Below, piece after piece: positions 24,014 to 32,310 of a stretch of 64,000 nucleotides of DNA. The notes beneath the pieces are model-generated. The model worked only from the letters and a program-made list of their open reading frames with translations. It was not told where the DNA came from and searched no databases. The stretch is taken from assembly GCF_900066015.1 (NCBI RefSeq), contig NZ_LN890656.1, positions 620,001 through 684,000 of the forward strand. The letters run 5' to 3'. The translations under genes were made by a program, and so were the position numbers. This stretch comes from Candidatus Promineifilum breve (GTDB lineage Bacteria; Chloroflexota; Anaerolineae; Promineifilales; Promineifilaceae). How positions within the stretch are numbered: position 1 is the stretch's first letter; every line of letters begins with the position of its first letter.

Positions 24014-26554
24014 ATGTTGTCACGTTGGAAGTATCTGCCGCTGTTACTCCTGGCCGGTCTGCTGGTGTTGTTCACCGGCTCAGCCCTGGCCCAGAGTAAT
24101 GAGAAATATTCCGGAGCCACTAACGGCGAAGGCGAAGCCCTAACCGGCACGTTCCTCGTCATCTGGGGCGACCCCCAACCCAATTCGGGCGAGGCCGCGC
24201 AAACGCTCTATTTCCTGGTCACCGATGCCGGCGAAGAGCTTCAGCTGGCAATAAGCGCCGACACGCTGGCCGCCGCCGGCGGTGTAACGGCCCTCAACGG
24301 ACGGCGCGTCACGATTCACGCCATCCGCCAGGCCGTGCCCGGCGACGACACCGCGGCGGCCGTGACCGGCGCGATCGAACTCGTGCCCGGCCAGCCCTCC
24401 GACCCCAGCCCCATTACCGGCACGCAGCCCTACGTCTCCATCCTCTGCAAGTTTAACGACATTCCCGACCAGCCGCGGGGGCTATCTTACTTCACCGGTA
24501 TGTACAGCAATTCCTATCCGGGGCTGGATCACTATTGGCGAGAGACCTCATTCAACCAGGTCAACATCGCCGGCAGTAACGCCTACGGTTGGTTCACCTT
24601 GCCACAGCCACGCAGCGCCTACTTTGACGCCGAGGGCAACCTGTTGCGCAACGATGTGCTGTTCGATTGTATTGGCGTGGCTAATGCGTCAGTCAACTTT
24701 CCGTCCTTCAGCGGCATCAACATGATGTTCAACGCCAATCTGGATTGTTGCGCCTGGGGCGGCAGCCGGACGCTGACCCTCGACGGCGTGACGAAGCAAT
24801 ACGGCGTCACCTGGGAGCCGCCCTGGGCCTATAATAATATCACGGTGATGGCCCACGAGATGGGCCACAGCATGGGCATGCCCCATTCCTCCGGCCAATA
24901 CGGCCTCGTCTACGATAACCGGTGGGACGTGATGAGCGACACCTGGACCGATTGCGACCGGGCCACCCACGCCACGTATGGCTGCGTGGGCCAGGGAACC
25001 ATCTCCTTCCACAAGAATCTGGTCGGCTGGATTCCGGCGGCGCGCCGTTTCACCCTGGGCAGTAGCGCCCAGACGATCACCCTGCAGCGGCTGGCCCAGC
25101 CGGGCGCGTCCGATTACCTCATGGCGATCCTGCCCATCAACGGCTCGAGCAGCCACTACTACACCGTCGAAGCCCATAAGTGGGCGGGCTACGACGTCAA
25201 ATTGCCGCTGGAGGGCGTGGTCATCCACGAAGTAATCGACGGCGTCGCCTACGTGATCGACATCGACGGCGACGGCGACACCGGCGACAGCGGCGGGCAA
25301 TGGCTGCCGGGCGAAACCTTCTATGGCCAGGACGATAACGTGGTCGCCATCAACAGCGCCACGTCAACCGGCTATACCGTCACCCTCTCCCGTGGCAGCG
25401 GGCCCACCGACCCCCATGAGCCGAACAACAACCGGGCCAACGCCACGCTCATCGCCTATGGCGACGTGGTCGACGATCCGCTCATCGACCCGGCCGGCGA
25501 CGTGGACTTCTACCGCTTCAACGGCCAGGCCGGCGACGCGATCACCGTCGATATCGACGCCGTCACGCTCGGCTCCGACCTCGACTCCACGCTCCAGTTG
25601 CAGAATGCGTCGGGGAATTTGTTGGCCGAAAATGACGACACCACCAACCACGACTCCCTGCTGACCTACACCTTGCCGTCGAACGGGGTCTACTACGTGC
25701 GCGTGCGCGAATTCAACCACGGCAACGAGGGCGGGTCGAGCTACTTCTATACCTTGAAGCTCACCAAGCAGGGCGTCGCGACCGCCGCCGACATCTACGT
25801 GGCGACCAACGCCATCGGCGTCACGGCCGACGGCCAATCCTTCAACAAGCGCGACATCCTGCGCTGGGACGGCGACACCGGCGCCTGGTCGCTCCATCAG
25901 TCCGGCAATGCCATCGGCCTGCCGACCAATGCCGACATCGCCGCCTTCGACATCCCCAGCGCCGCCAATGGCTCGGCCAACATGGCCTTCACCAAGAACG
26001 TGACCATCGCCGGCGTGGGCACCATCTTGCCCCATGACCTGCTGCTGCACGATCCCAACGGCTTCGCCCTGCGCTTCGACGGCTCCGACGTGGGCCTCTC
26101 GACCGCCGGCGAAAAGCTCGACGGCGTGGAACTGTTGCCCGGCTACCTGTCGCCCATCGGCACGAACTGCGACAAGTACATCCTGTTCAGCGTGAAGACG
26201 GGCGGCTCGGTGTCGGCCTATAATGGCGGCACGATCACCTTCTCCGGCGAGGACGTGCTCGGCTTCTGCTCCACGCAGTTGGGCACGAACACCCAGGGGT
26301 TGTGGCATCTGCTCATCGATGGCTCGGCCGAGGGCATGCCCCGCAATTCGACCGATAGCCTGTCGGCCAGCGCCGACGGCCAGACGATCTACCTGACGAC
26401 CAAGGGCAACTTCAACGTTGACGGCGCGTCGGGCACGCATTCGATGGTCTATACCTACAGTCTGGCGACCGGCCAGTTCAGCGGCCCCATATGGAGCGGC
26501 CTGGACGAGGGGTTGCCCAAGACGGTGGATGGGCTGGATGTGATCGCGCCGTAG
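24014..26554 (+). CDS. Secreted zinc metallopeptidase with PPC and shared C-terminal domains
   Basis: An 846-residue exported protein. The signal peptide (1-27, ending SALAQ) leads to a beta-rich region and then a metzincin-like or M6-like catalytic domain with HEMGHSMGMPH (near residue 281): three zinc His and the catalytic Glu, all intact. A pre-peptidase C-terminal (PPC) domain follows (about 465-585, DPHEPNNNRANATLIAYGD...DVDFYRFN). Residues about 591-846 are the four-repeat C-terminal domain, almost the same as that of the trypsin-like neighbour. GGGAGG precedes the ATG at 24014. The protein is most likely an extracellular or surface-bound protease. Confidence 0.92.
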   Translation: MLSRWKYLPLLLLAGLLVLFTGSALAQSNEKYSGATNGEGEALTGTFLVIWGDPQPNSGEAAQTLYFLVTDAGEELQLAISADTLAAAGGVTALNGRRVTIHAIRQAVPGDDTAAAVTGAIELVPGQPSDPSPITGTQPYVSILCKFNDIPDQPRGLSYFTGMYSNSYPGLDHYWRETSFNQVNIAGSNAYGWFTLPQPRSAYFDAEGNLLRNDVLFDCIGVANASVNFPSFSGINMMFNANLDCCAWGGSRTLTLDGVTKQYGVTWEPPWAYNNITVMAHEMGHSMGMPHSSGQYGLVYDNRWDVMSDTWTDCDRATHATYGCVGQGTISFHKNLVGWIPAARRFTLGSSAQTITLQRLAQPGASDYLMAILPINGSSSHYYTVEAHKWAGYDVKLPLEGVVIHEVIDGVAYVIDIDGDGDTGDSGGQWLPGETFYGQDDNVVAINSATSTGYTVTLSRGSGPTDPHEPNNNRANATLIAYGDVVDDPLIDPAGDVDFYRFNGQAGDAITVDIDAVTLGSDLDSTLQLQNASGNLLAENDDTTNHDSLLTYTLPSNGVYYVRVREFNHGNEGGSSYFYTLKLTKQGVATAADIYVATNAIGVTADGQSFNKRDILRWDGDTGAWSLHQSGNAIGLPTNADIAAFDIPSAANGSANMAFTKNVTIAGVGTILPHDLLLHDPNGFALRFDGSDVGLSTAGEKLDGVELLPGYLSPIGTNCDKYILFSVKTGGSVSAYNGGTITFSGEDVLGFCSTQLGTNTQGLWHLLIDGSAEGMPRNSTDSLSASADGQTIYLTTKGNFNVDGASGTHSMVYTYSLATGQFSGPIWSGLDEGLPKTVDGLDVIAP

Positions 26555-26564
26555 ACGAGGCAAG

Positions 26565-26675
26565 AGGGACACAGAGGACACAGAGAACCACAGAGGACGC
26601 AGAGAAAGCAAGATTCTTTCTCTGTGTTCTCTGTGTCCCTCGGTGTTCTCTGTGTTCCTCTTCTCTGCATTCTTT
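26565..26675. repeat. Long hairpin of ACACAGAG units
   Basis: The left arm is GGACACAGAG-type 9-10 bp units and the right arm the complementary CTCTGTGTTC-type units, with loop near 26608. It fills the spacer between the metallopeptidase and the TIGR03032 gene. Relatives lie at 18136 and 46600. Confidence 0.92.
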
Positions 26676-26676
26676 G

Positions 26677-26682
26677 TATAAT
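26677..26682 (+). promoter_or_regulatory. TATAAT box 6 nt before ATG (leaderless)
   Basis: TATAAT ends six bases before the ATG at 26689, and no ribosome site fits between. Transcription would begin at or beside the start codon. Confidence 0.6.
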
Positions 26683-26688
26683 CCCCCC

Positions 26689-27837
26689 ATGACCGACTAC
26701 CAACCCCCCGCCCCCGACGAAGCCCCGCCGCCCGCCGACCCCACCGCCGACGCCGCCGACACTGAACCCAAGCCCGATCCGCTCCGCAGCGTCTATACCA
26801 GCTCCTTCGGCGAAATCCTGAAGCAGACCGGCGTCAGTCTGGTGGTCAGCACCTATCAGGCGGGCAAGGTCATCCTCGTCCGCTACGACCCCGAGACGGA
26901 GACGGTCAACACCCATTTCCGCTCGTTCAACAAGCCGATGGGCATTGCCGTCGACGCCAGCCGCCTGACCATCGGCGGCACCAACACCGTGTGGTACTAC
27001 CGCAACATGCCCGCCGTGGCCCGCAAGCTGGAGCCGGCCGGCAAGCACGACGCCGCCTATTTGCCGCGCCGCATCCACGTGACCGGCGACATCGACATCC
27101 ACGAGATGGCCTGGTCGGCCGACGGCGAGCTATGGCTGGTGAACACTCGCTTCGGCTGTCTGTGCACACTGGACGCCGACCACAGCTTCTACCCGCGCTG
27201 GCGGCCGCCGTTCCTGACGGCCCTGGCCCCCGAAGACCGCTGCCATCTGAACGGGCTGGCCATGCTGGGTGGCCGGCCGCAATTCGTCACCGCGCTGGGC
27301 GAGACCGATACCCGCGGCGGCTGGCGCGAGAACAAGGCCAACGGCGGCCTGCTGATGGAAGTGCCCACCCGCTCCATCCTCCTGCGCGGCCTGTCCATGC
27401 CCCATTCGCCGCGCTGGTATGACAGCAAATTGTGGTTCCTGGAATCGGGCGAGGGCAGCATCGCCCAGGCCGACGTGCGCCATGGCGCGTGGCGCACTGT
27501 GGCCCAGATGCCCGGCTTCACCCGCGGCCTCGACTTCTACGGCCCGCTGGCCTTCATCGGCCTGTCGCAGGTGCGCGAAAGCGCCACGTTCAGCGGCATC
27601 CCGCTGGTGGAGCGGCTAACGGAGCGGACGTGTGGCGTGTGGGTGGTCGATCTGCGCGACGGCCGCGTGCTGGGCTTTTTGCGCTTCGAGGAAGGGGTGC
27701 AGGAGATCTTCGCCGTCCAGGTGCTGCCCAACGTGCGCTTCCCGGAGATGCTGGAGTGGAACGATGACCGGCTGAAGCATAGCTATGTGTTGCCGGATGA
27801 GGCGTTGGCGGCCGTGCCGGAGACGATGCGTGAGTGA
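26689..27837 (+). CDS. TIGR03032 family protein
   Basis: A 382-residue protein of the TIGR03032 (DUF4915) family. After a disordered Pro/Asp-rich N-terminus (1-32) the conserved body begins at YTSSFGEILKQTGVSLVVSTYQAGKVI. It continues through FNKPMGIAVD, IHEMAWSADGELWLVNTRF, CHLNGLAM and MPHSPRWYDSKLWFLESGEG, which look like blades of a beta-propeller. No signal peptide is present. The family has no known biochemical role. The gene has a TATAAT box only six bases before the ATG. Confidence 0.9.
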   Translation: MTDYQPPAPDEAPPPADPTADAADTEPKPDPLRSVYTSSFGEILKQTGVSLVVSTYQAGKVILVRYDPETETVNTHFRSFNKPMGIAVDASRLTIGGTNTVWYYRNMPAVARKLEPAGKHDAAYLPRRIHVTGDIDIHEMAWSADGELWLVNTRFGCLCTLDADHSFYPRWRPPFLTALAPEDRCHLNGLAMLGGRPQFVTALGETDTRGGWRENKANGGLLMEVPTRSILLRGLSMPHSPRWYDSKLWFLESGEGSIAQADVRHGAWRTVAQMPGFTRGLDFYGPLAFIGLSQVRESATFSGIPLVERLTERTCGVWVVDLRDGRVLGFLRFEEGVQEIFAVQVLPNVRFPEMLEWNDDRLKHSYVLPDEALAAVPETMRE

Positions 27838-27884
27838 GAGAAACCCCGTCTGTGAACTGTCGTCCGCGGCTACAGGGTATTCTA

Positions 27885-27912
27885 TTGTAGACACCGGCTC
27901 GCCAAGTATAAT
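27885..27912 (+). promoter_or_regulatory. Promoter of the restriction-modification pair, leaderless type
   Basis: TTGTAG (27885-27890), 16 bp and TATAAT (27907-27912), with the first ATG only six bases further (27919). No ribosome site is present, so the mRNA is probably leaderless. Confidence 0.65.
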
Positions 27913-27918
27913 CAACGC

Positions 27919-28821
27919 ATGATGATGGATTTTACAACCGGCAGCTTTTCCTCAACCCTGTATCAGGGCGATTGTTTCGACGTATTGAGGACCTTGCCGG
28001 ACAACTCGGTTGACTTAATCGTCACCTCACCTCCCTACGCCGATCAACGGAAAAGCACCTACGGCGGCATCCACCCGGACCACTACGTTGAATGGTTTAC
28101 CCCAACCGCTGTAGAGCTACTACGAGTCCTCAAGCCCACCGGAACATTCATCCTCAATATCAAGGAAAAAGTTGTCAATGGCGAACGCCATACCTACGTG
28201 CTCCAGTTGATCTTGCGCATGCGCGAAGTTGGTTGGCTGTGGACCGAGGAGTTCATGTGGCACAAAAAGAACTCCCATCCCGGCAAGTGGCCCAATCGCT
28301 TTCGGGATAACTGGGAAAGGCTGCTACAGTTTAACAAGGAAAAGCAGTTTGCCATGTACCAGGATGCGGTCATGGTGCCGATGGGTAAATGGGCGGAGTC
28401 TCGGCTGCGAAACCTGAGTGAAACGGATAAGCGCCGTGATAACTCAAGAGTGGGCAGTGGCTTTGGCAAGAACGTGTCCAAGTGGGTGGGGCGCGATATG
28501 GCTTACCCCAGCAATGTCCTCCACATGGCCACCGAGACGAGTAACAAAAACCATAGTGCCGCGTTTCCCCTGGAACTTCCCAGTTGGTTCATCAAGCTCT
28601 TTACAGGTGCGGGCGACCTTGTGCTTGACCCATTCATGGGGCAGGGTACGAGCTGTGTCGCGGCGACCCAACTTCAACGTAGCTCAATCGGCATTGAGCT
28701 GAATGAGGAGTATTATGGCCTCGCCTGCGCGAATGTTGACAACGCCTTCAAGCAATCGCCCACTTACGGCCAGCCTAGCCTGTTCAGCGTCTTGAATGAA
28801 TCGCAAGGCTTGACGGAATGA
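27919..28821 (+). CDS. Type II DNA methyltransferase (beta class)
   Basis: A 300-residue SAM-dependent DNA methyltransferase. Motif IV TSPPY lies near residue 37 and motif I DPFMGQGTS near residue 234, the order of the beta class; SPPY is most common in N4-cytosine enzymes, but N6-adenine cannot be excluded. Three ATG codons in a row (27919, 27922, 27925) leave the exact start open. Its stop overlaps the next ATG by four bases, so it forms one transcript with the restriction gene. Codon use is visibly less GC-biased than in neighbours, in keeping with horizontal acquisition. It protects the host from its partner endonuclease. Confidence 0.93.
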   Translation: MMMDFTTGSFSSTLYQGDCFDVLRTLPDNSVDLIVTSPPYADQRKSTYGGIHPDHYVEWFTPTAVELLRVLKPTGTFILNIKEKVVNGERHTYVLQLILRMREVGWLWTEEFMWHKKNSHPGKWPNRFRDNWERLLQFNKEKQFAMYQDAVMVPMGKWAESRLRNLSETDKRRDNSRVGSGFGKNVSKWVGRDMAYPSNVLHMATETSNKNHSAAFPLELPSWFIKLFTGAGDLVLDPFMGQGTSCVAATQLQRSSIGIELNEEYYGLACANVDNAFKQSPTYGQPSLFSVLNESQGLTE

Positions 28822-29627
28822 TACCCTCACTGCTCGATTACGATGCTCTCCATGAGTATGTCACTCAGCAAGTCATAGAGCCATATTACAGCAAGCGCAT
28901 CGAAACCTTGCGCCGTCTCAGCCTAATCAACAATCGGGTAAGACAAAAGGCTCTCCTAAACCGCAAGAACCCCTACCTGTTCAGGGCCAAGAATATACAA
29001 ACATCCGGCGAGTTCGTGCAGTATGCGCTGGATGGCTTTCTCTCATCATCAGAGGAAACCCTGTTTGGAAATCTACTGGAGGGCTTGGCTATTCACATAT
29101 GCGAGCAGGTCTTTGGCGGCCATAAAGCGCCAGCCAGAGAAATGAAAAGCGTCGATCTCATTTTCACACGGGACGAGACACGTTTCATTGTCGGGATCAA
29201 ATCAGGCCCTAATTGGGGCAACCAGGACCAGAAAGACAGAATGGCCGGCAACTTTAAGACAGCCAGGGCCATTCTCAGGGCTAAAGGGGAAACCTTGCCA
29301 ATCGTTGCCGTTAACGGCTGTATGTACGGCGTTGACCAAGTCCCGTGGAAACCCAACAGCCATGACCCCGAACTTAGCTACTATAAATATTGCGGCCAAC
29401 TGTTCTGGGAGTTTATTTCGGGCGACGAGATGTTGTATCTCAAATTGATCAGACCACTGGGCGAGGAAGCTAGGACGAGGAGCGATGCGTTCAACAAGCT
29501 ATACCACGCCAAGATAAATGAGATGACCACCGAGTTCAGCAACAATTTCCTGGGTGAGGACAATCAGATAGATTGGAATAAGCTCATTCACTTTGTCTCG
29601 TCCAGTCCAAAACGAATGGCGGATTGA
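28818..29627 (+). CDS. PmeII-family type II restriction endonuclease
   Basis: A 269-residue protein that by position and sequence is the endonuclease partner of the preceding methyltransferase. The segment NRKNPYLFRAKNIQTSGEFV and SSEETLFGNLLEGLAIHIC are features I associate with PmeII-like type II enzymes. A PD-(D/E)xK-like core is visible as SVDLIFTRDETRFIVGIKSG, with Asp and the Ile-Lys pair. It overlaps the methyltransferase by ATGA. The gene is complete, so the system may be active. Recognition sequence unknown. Base use is AT-richer than its surroundings. Confidence 0.85.
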   Translation: MIPSLLDYDALHEYVTQQVIEPYYSKRIETLRRLSLINNRVRQKALLNRKNPYLFRAKNIQTSGEFVQYALDGFLSSSEETLFGNLLEGLAIHICEQVFGGHKAPAREMKSVDLIFTRDETRFIVGIKSGPNWGNQDQKDRMAGNFKTARAILRAKGETLPIVAVNGCMYGVDQVPWKPNSHDPELSYYKYCGQLFWEFISGDEMLYLKLIRPLGEEARTRSDAFNKLYHAKINEMTTEFSNNFLGEDNQIDWNKLIHFVSSSPKRMAD

Positions 29628-29641
29628 TAGCGAACGCCGGG

Positions 29642-30496
29642 CTACCTATCGGCCGTCAGCAGCACCCTTATCCCCGACGGATCAACAACCCACAGCCCGG
29701 AGGCATCCTGCTCGAACAGGTAATTGGCCGCGTCCAGCCGCTCAGCAATGGCGCTCACCGCCGCCGCATCAGGCAGCACCAGCTCATACCACAACAACCG
29801 CGCCGCATCGGCCGGGGCGGGCGGCAGGTTTTCGCCGGTCCAGGTGTTGGCCCCCAGGTGGTGGTGATAGCCGTTGTACGACAGGAACGTCGCCGACGGC
29901 CCAAAGCGCAGCACCCGATCCAGCCCCAGCAGCCCGATATAGAACTGCTCCGTGGCCGCGATCGTCGCCACTTGCAGGTGCACGTGGCCGACGAACGTGC
30001 CGGGAGCCATGACGTGGCTGTCCGGCGGGCCGTTTAGCTCGGCCAGGATGCCGCGCGCGTCCAGCGGGTCGCTGGCCATGCGCAACTGTTGGCCGAGGTA
30101 GGGCCACTCGGCCCGCGGCCGATCGCGGTAGATCTCGATGCCGTGGCCATCGGGGTCGGTCAGATAGAGCGCCTCGCTCACCAGATGATCGGCCCAGCCG
30201 CCCAGCGCCCCGTCGATCGCCAGCAAATGATGCAGCGTGCGGGCCAAATCGCGGCGCGAGGGCACGAGGATGGCGAAGTGATAGAGCCCGGTCGCGCGCT
30301 GCACCGGCCGCGCTCCCGGTTGCCCGGTCAGCCACAGGAAGCCCACGTCGCCCGCGCCCAGGTGCGCCGTGTCGCCATCGCGCGCCAATAGCGTCAGGCC
30401 GATGACGTCCTCATAGTAGCGAATCGAACGATCGAGATCGGTCACGGCCAGGGCGACGCGGCCGATGTGGGGTGGGGGCATGGTTATCATATCCAT
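29642..30496 (-). CDS. Two-module VOC-family dioxygenase-like protein
   Basis: A 284-residue cytoplasmic protein with two vicinal-oxygen-chelate modules, similar in layout to CatE-type catechol-2,3-dioxygenases. The N-terminal module starts HIGRVALAVTDLDRSIRYYE and holds HFAILVPSR and GIEIYRDR. The C-terminal one starts GHVHLQVATIAATEQFY and contains HHHLGANTW. The conserved His and Glu positions suggest a metal site. The substrate is unknown; catechol-like compounds are a guess from family. ATG at 30496 has no strong ribosome site, and the in-frame ATG at 30487 is possible. Its stop lies 15 bp from the end of the convergent restriction gene. Confidence 0.88.
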   Translation of the reverse strand: MDMITMPPPHIGRVALAVTDLDRSIRYYEDVIGLTLLARDGDTAHLGAGDVGFLWLTGQPGARPVQRATGLYHFAILVPSRRDLARTLHHLLAIDGALGGWADHLVSEALYLTDPDGHGIEIYRDRPRAEWPYLGQQLRMASDPLDARGILAELNGPPDSHVMAPGTFVGHVHLQVATIAATEQFYIGLLGLDRVLRFGPSATFLSYNGYHHHLGANTWTGENLPPAPADAARLLWYELVLPDAAAVSAIAERLDAANYLFEQDASGLWVVDPSGIRVLLTADR

Positions 30497-30529
30497 CGTG
30501 ATTCTCTGCGGCAGATGAAGTTACCCGGA

Positions 30530-30625
30530 ATAGAACGCGGATGACGCGGATTGACGCGGATCAGAATCGAATCTTCTCTGATCCGTGTCAATCCGCCAAA
30601 TCCGTGTCATCCGTGTTCTATCATT
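30530..30625. repeat. Long hairpin of CGGAT units
   Basis: Arms AGAACGCGGATGACGCGGAT and complementary ATCCGTGTCATCCGTGTTCT enclose a short loop with an internal CAGA...TCTG pair. It fills the spacer between the VOC and YceI genes. Confidence 0.92.
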
Positions 30626-30628
30626 CTC

Positions 30629-31174
30629 TTAGGCCACTTCGGCCACCGGCTCGGCCACCTGGGCCAGTTCCAGTTCGATCTCGATGGTCACCTGCTCGCT
30701 GACCAGCCAGCCGCCGGCCTCCAGGGCCACGTTCCAGTTCAGCCCCCAATCCTTGCGGTTGATCGTCGTCTTGCCGGAGAAACCGGCGCTGCTGCCGCCC
30801 CACGGCCCCTTCATCACGCCCGAATACTCCACGTCCAGGGCGACTTCCTTGGTGAGGTCGCGGATGGTCAGGTCGCCGATCAGCTTGCCGCGCGTCGGGC
30901 TGTGCTGCTCCACGCGCTTGCTCTGGAAGGTCAACACCGGGTAAGCCTCGGCGTTGAGGAAATCGGGCGACTTCAGATGGGCGTCGCGCTGCGCGTCGCG
31001 GGTGTTGATGCTGTCGGCCTTGATGGCGACAGTGACGGTCGTAGCCGTCGGGTTGTTCTCGTCGAAGTTGACGGTTATGTCGGTGTCGGCGAACTCGCCG
31101 CGCACCTTGCTGATCATCATGTGGCGGGCCACAAAGTTTACGTGGGTGTGACTTTTATCTACTTGCCAGGCCAT
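30629..31174 (-). CDS. YceI-family protein
   Basis: A 181-residue lipocalin-like protein of the YceI family, whose members bind polyisoprenoid or other amphiphilic molecules in a beta-barrel. The opening WQVDKSHTHVNFVARHMMISKVRGEF is diagnostic; further on come DAQRDAHLKSPDFLNAEAYP and GDLTIRDLTKEV. There is no signal peptide, so this member is cytoplasmic, unlike E. coli YceI. AGGAG precedes the ATG. It has a strong promoter with a palindromic operator inside and is divergent from a TetR-family gene, which probably represses it. Confidence 0.94.
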   Translation of the reverse strand: MAWQVDKSHTHVNFVARHMMISKVRGEFADTDITVNFDENNPTATTVTVAIKADSINTRDAQRDAHLKSPDFLNAEAYPVLTFQSKRVEQHSPTRGKLIGDLTIRDLTKEVALDVEYSGVMKGPWGGSSAGFSGKTTINRKDWGLNWNVALEAGGWLVSEQVTIEIELELAQVAEPVAEVA

Positions 31175-31232
31175 TTGGTATACTCTCCTCTACTGCGTGA
31201 TTCGTAATGGTTTGTTTTGTTTCTTTTCTATG

Positions 31233-31288
31233 TGGACTTCAGTCCGCTTATGTGTTAGAATGATAGCGGACTTGAGTCCGTTTGTCAA
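31233..31288 (-). promoter_or_regulatory. YceI promoter with two palindromic operators
   Basis: Read on the minus strand, TTGACA (31283-31288), a 17-bp spacer and TATCAT (31260-31265). The palindrome CGGACTCAAGTCCG (31267-31280) fills the spacer and a second, CGGACTGAAGTCCA (31233-31246), lies 34 bp downstream at the start of the leader. The position is ideal for a TetR-type repressor; the TetR gene at 31459 is the obvious candidate. Confidence 0.75.
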
Positions 31289-31298
31289 GGGTTTTTGC

Positions 31299-31446
31299 TC
31301 GAAACCGAGTTTTTTCCTGAAAACTCGGTTTCTAGGTCGGAATACTAAGGTGAAAGAAACCGAGTATTCAAGAAAATACTCGGTTTCTAGACCACAGGAT
31401 TAAGAGGAAAGAAACCGAGTTTTCAAGAAAAAACTCGGTTTCTAAG
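31299..31446. repeat. Three tandem GAAACCGAG hairpins
   Basis: Three perfect hairpins with arms GAAACCGAGTTTT/AAAACTCGGTTTC or the GAAACCGAGTATT variant follow one another at about 31300-31333, 31355-31390 and 31408-31443. The third ends 15 bp before the tetR ATG. The same hairpin occurs at 18080. Confidence 0.93.
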
Positions 31447-31458
31447 AACGGAAGGCAT

Positions 31459-32103
31459 ATGGATCGCATTGATTTAAACCCGGCGGGGGGCGTCGGGACA
31501 ACGGAGCGCCACGAGCGGGCCGATGCCGCCGCCAATCGCGCCCTCATCCTGCGCACGGCCGAGCAGCTATTCCGCGAGCGCGGCGTCGCCAACGTGTGCA
31601 TGGCCGAGATCGCCGAGGCCGCCGGCGTGGGCAAGGGCACCCTCTACCGCCGCTTCGCCAACAAGGGCGAGCTGTGCCTGGCCCTCATGGACACCCAGAT
31701 GGCCGAGTTCCAGAACGCCATGCTGAACCTGTTCGCCGGTCTGACCGCTCAGGGCGTGCCCTACCGGCGGCAACTGGCCCGCTTTCTGACCGCCCTGGTC
31801 GAATTCACCGAGATGCACTCGCCGCTGCTGGTCGAGGTCGAGCGAGCGGGCATGATCCAGGGCGACCCGCGGCTGAACCTGCCCCACTTCTGGCAATACA
31901 TCACCGTCAGCGCCCTGCTGCGCGCGGCGGCGCGGCAGGGGGAGCTGGCTCCCGGCCTCGACCTGGACTACCTGGGCGAGGCGCTCCTGGCCCCGCTCCA
32001 CGTCGATACCTTCCGCTTCCAGCGCCACGTGCGCGGCTACTCCACCGAGCGCATTGCTGCCGGGCTTAGCTCGCTGGTCGAGTTGCTGGCTGGAAGAGAA
32101 TGA
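31459..32103 (+). CDS. TetR-family transcriptional regulator
   Basis: A 214-residue repressor-type regulator. The N-terminal helix-turn-helix domain spans about residues 22-70 (ALILRTAEQLFRERGVANVC, then EIAEAAGVGKGTLYRRFANK), and the rest is the helical ligand and dimer domain. Arg/Ala-rich residues 1-20 are an extension. GGAAGG precedes the ATG. It is divergent from the YceI gene, whose promoter holds two matching palindromes, so it probably represses that gene. The ligand is unknown; the long C-terminal domain resembles the TetR_C regions of regulators of lipophilic compounds. Confidence 0.92.
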   Translation: MDRIDLNPAGGVGTTERHERADAAANRALILRTAEQLFRERGVANVCMAEIAEAAGVGKGTLYRRFANKGELCLALMDTQMAEFQNAMLNLFAGLTAQGVPYRRQLARFLTALVEFTEMHSPLLVEVERAGMIQGDPRLNLPHFWQYITVSALLRAAARQGELAPGLDLDYLGEALLAPLHVDTFRFQRHVRGYSTERIAAGLSSLVELLAGRE

Positions 32104-32280
32104 ATGAATTAGCCACGGATTTACACGGATTACACGGATTGACACGGAAAGAACGAATGAATTAGCCACGGATTGACGCGGATGACACGGATCAACACGG
32201 AAAGAATAGCCTACCAATCTAAGCATCCGTGAAAATCCGTGTAATCCGTGTCAATCCGTGGTGAAATCATTTTTCCCCCG
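32100..32280. repeat. Double left arm, single right arm CGGAT hairpin
   Basis: Two successive left arms, both beginning ATGAATTAGCCACGGATT, stand at about 32101-32150 and 32155-32205. A right arm of ATCCGTGTAATCCGTG units ends in CCGTGGTGAAATCA (32222-32268). The tetR stop codon lies in the first arm. The duplicated arm suggests slippage or repeated insertion. Confidence 0.9.
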
Positions 32281-32310
32281 TGGTGAAATTATTATCTTCT
32301 GGAGAAGCCT

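Noticed and set aside
10449-26554. Shared C-terminal domain as a type IX secretion (Por) signal
   Set aside because: It is far longer than Por tails, lacks their conserved motifs, and the host appears to be a Chloroflexota, which do not use that system.
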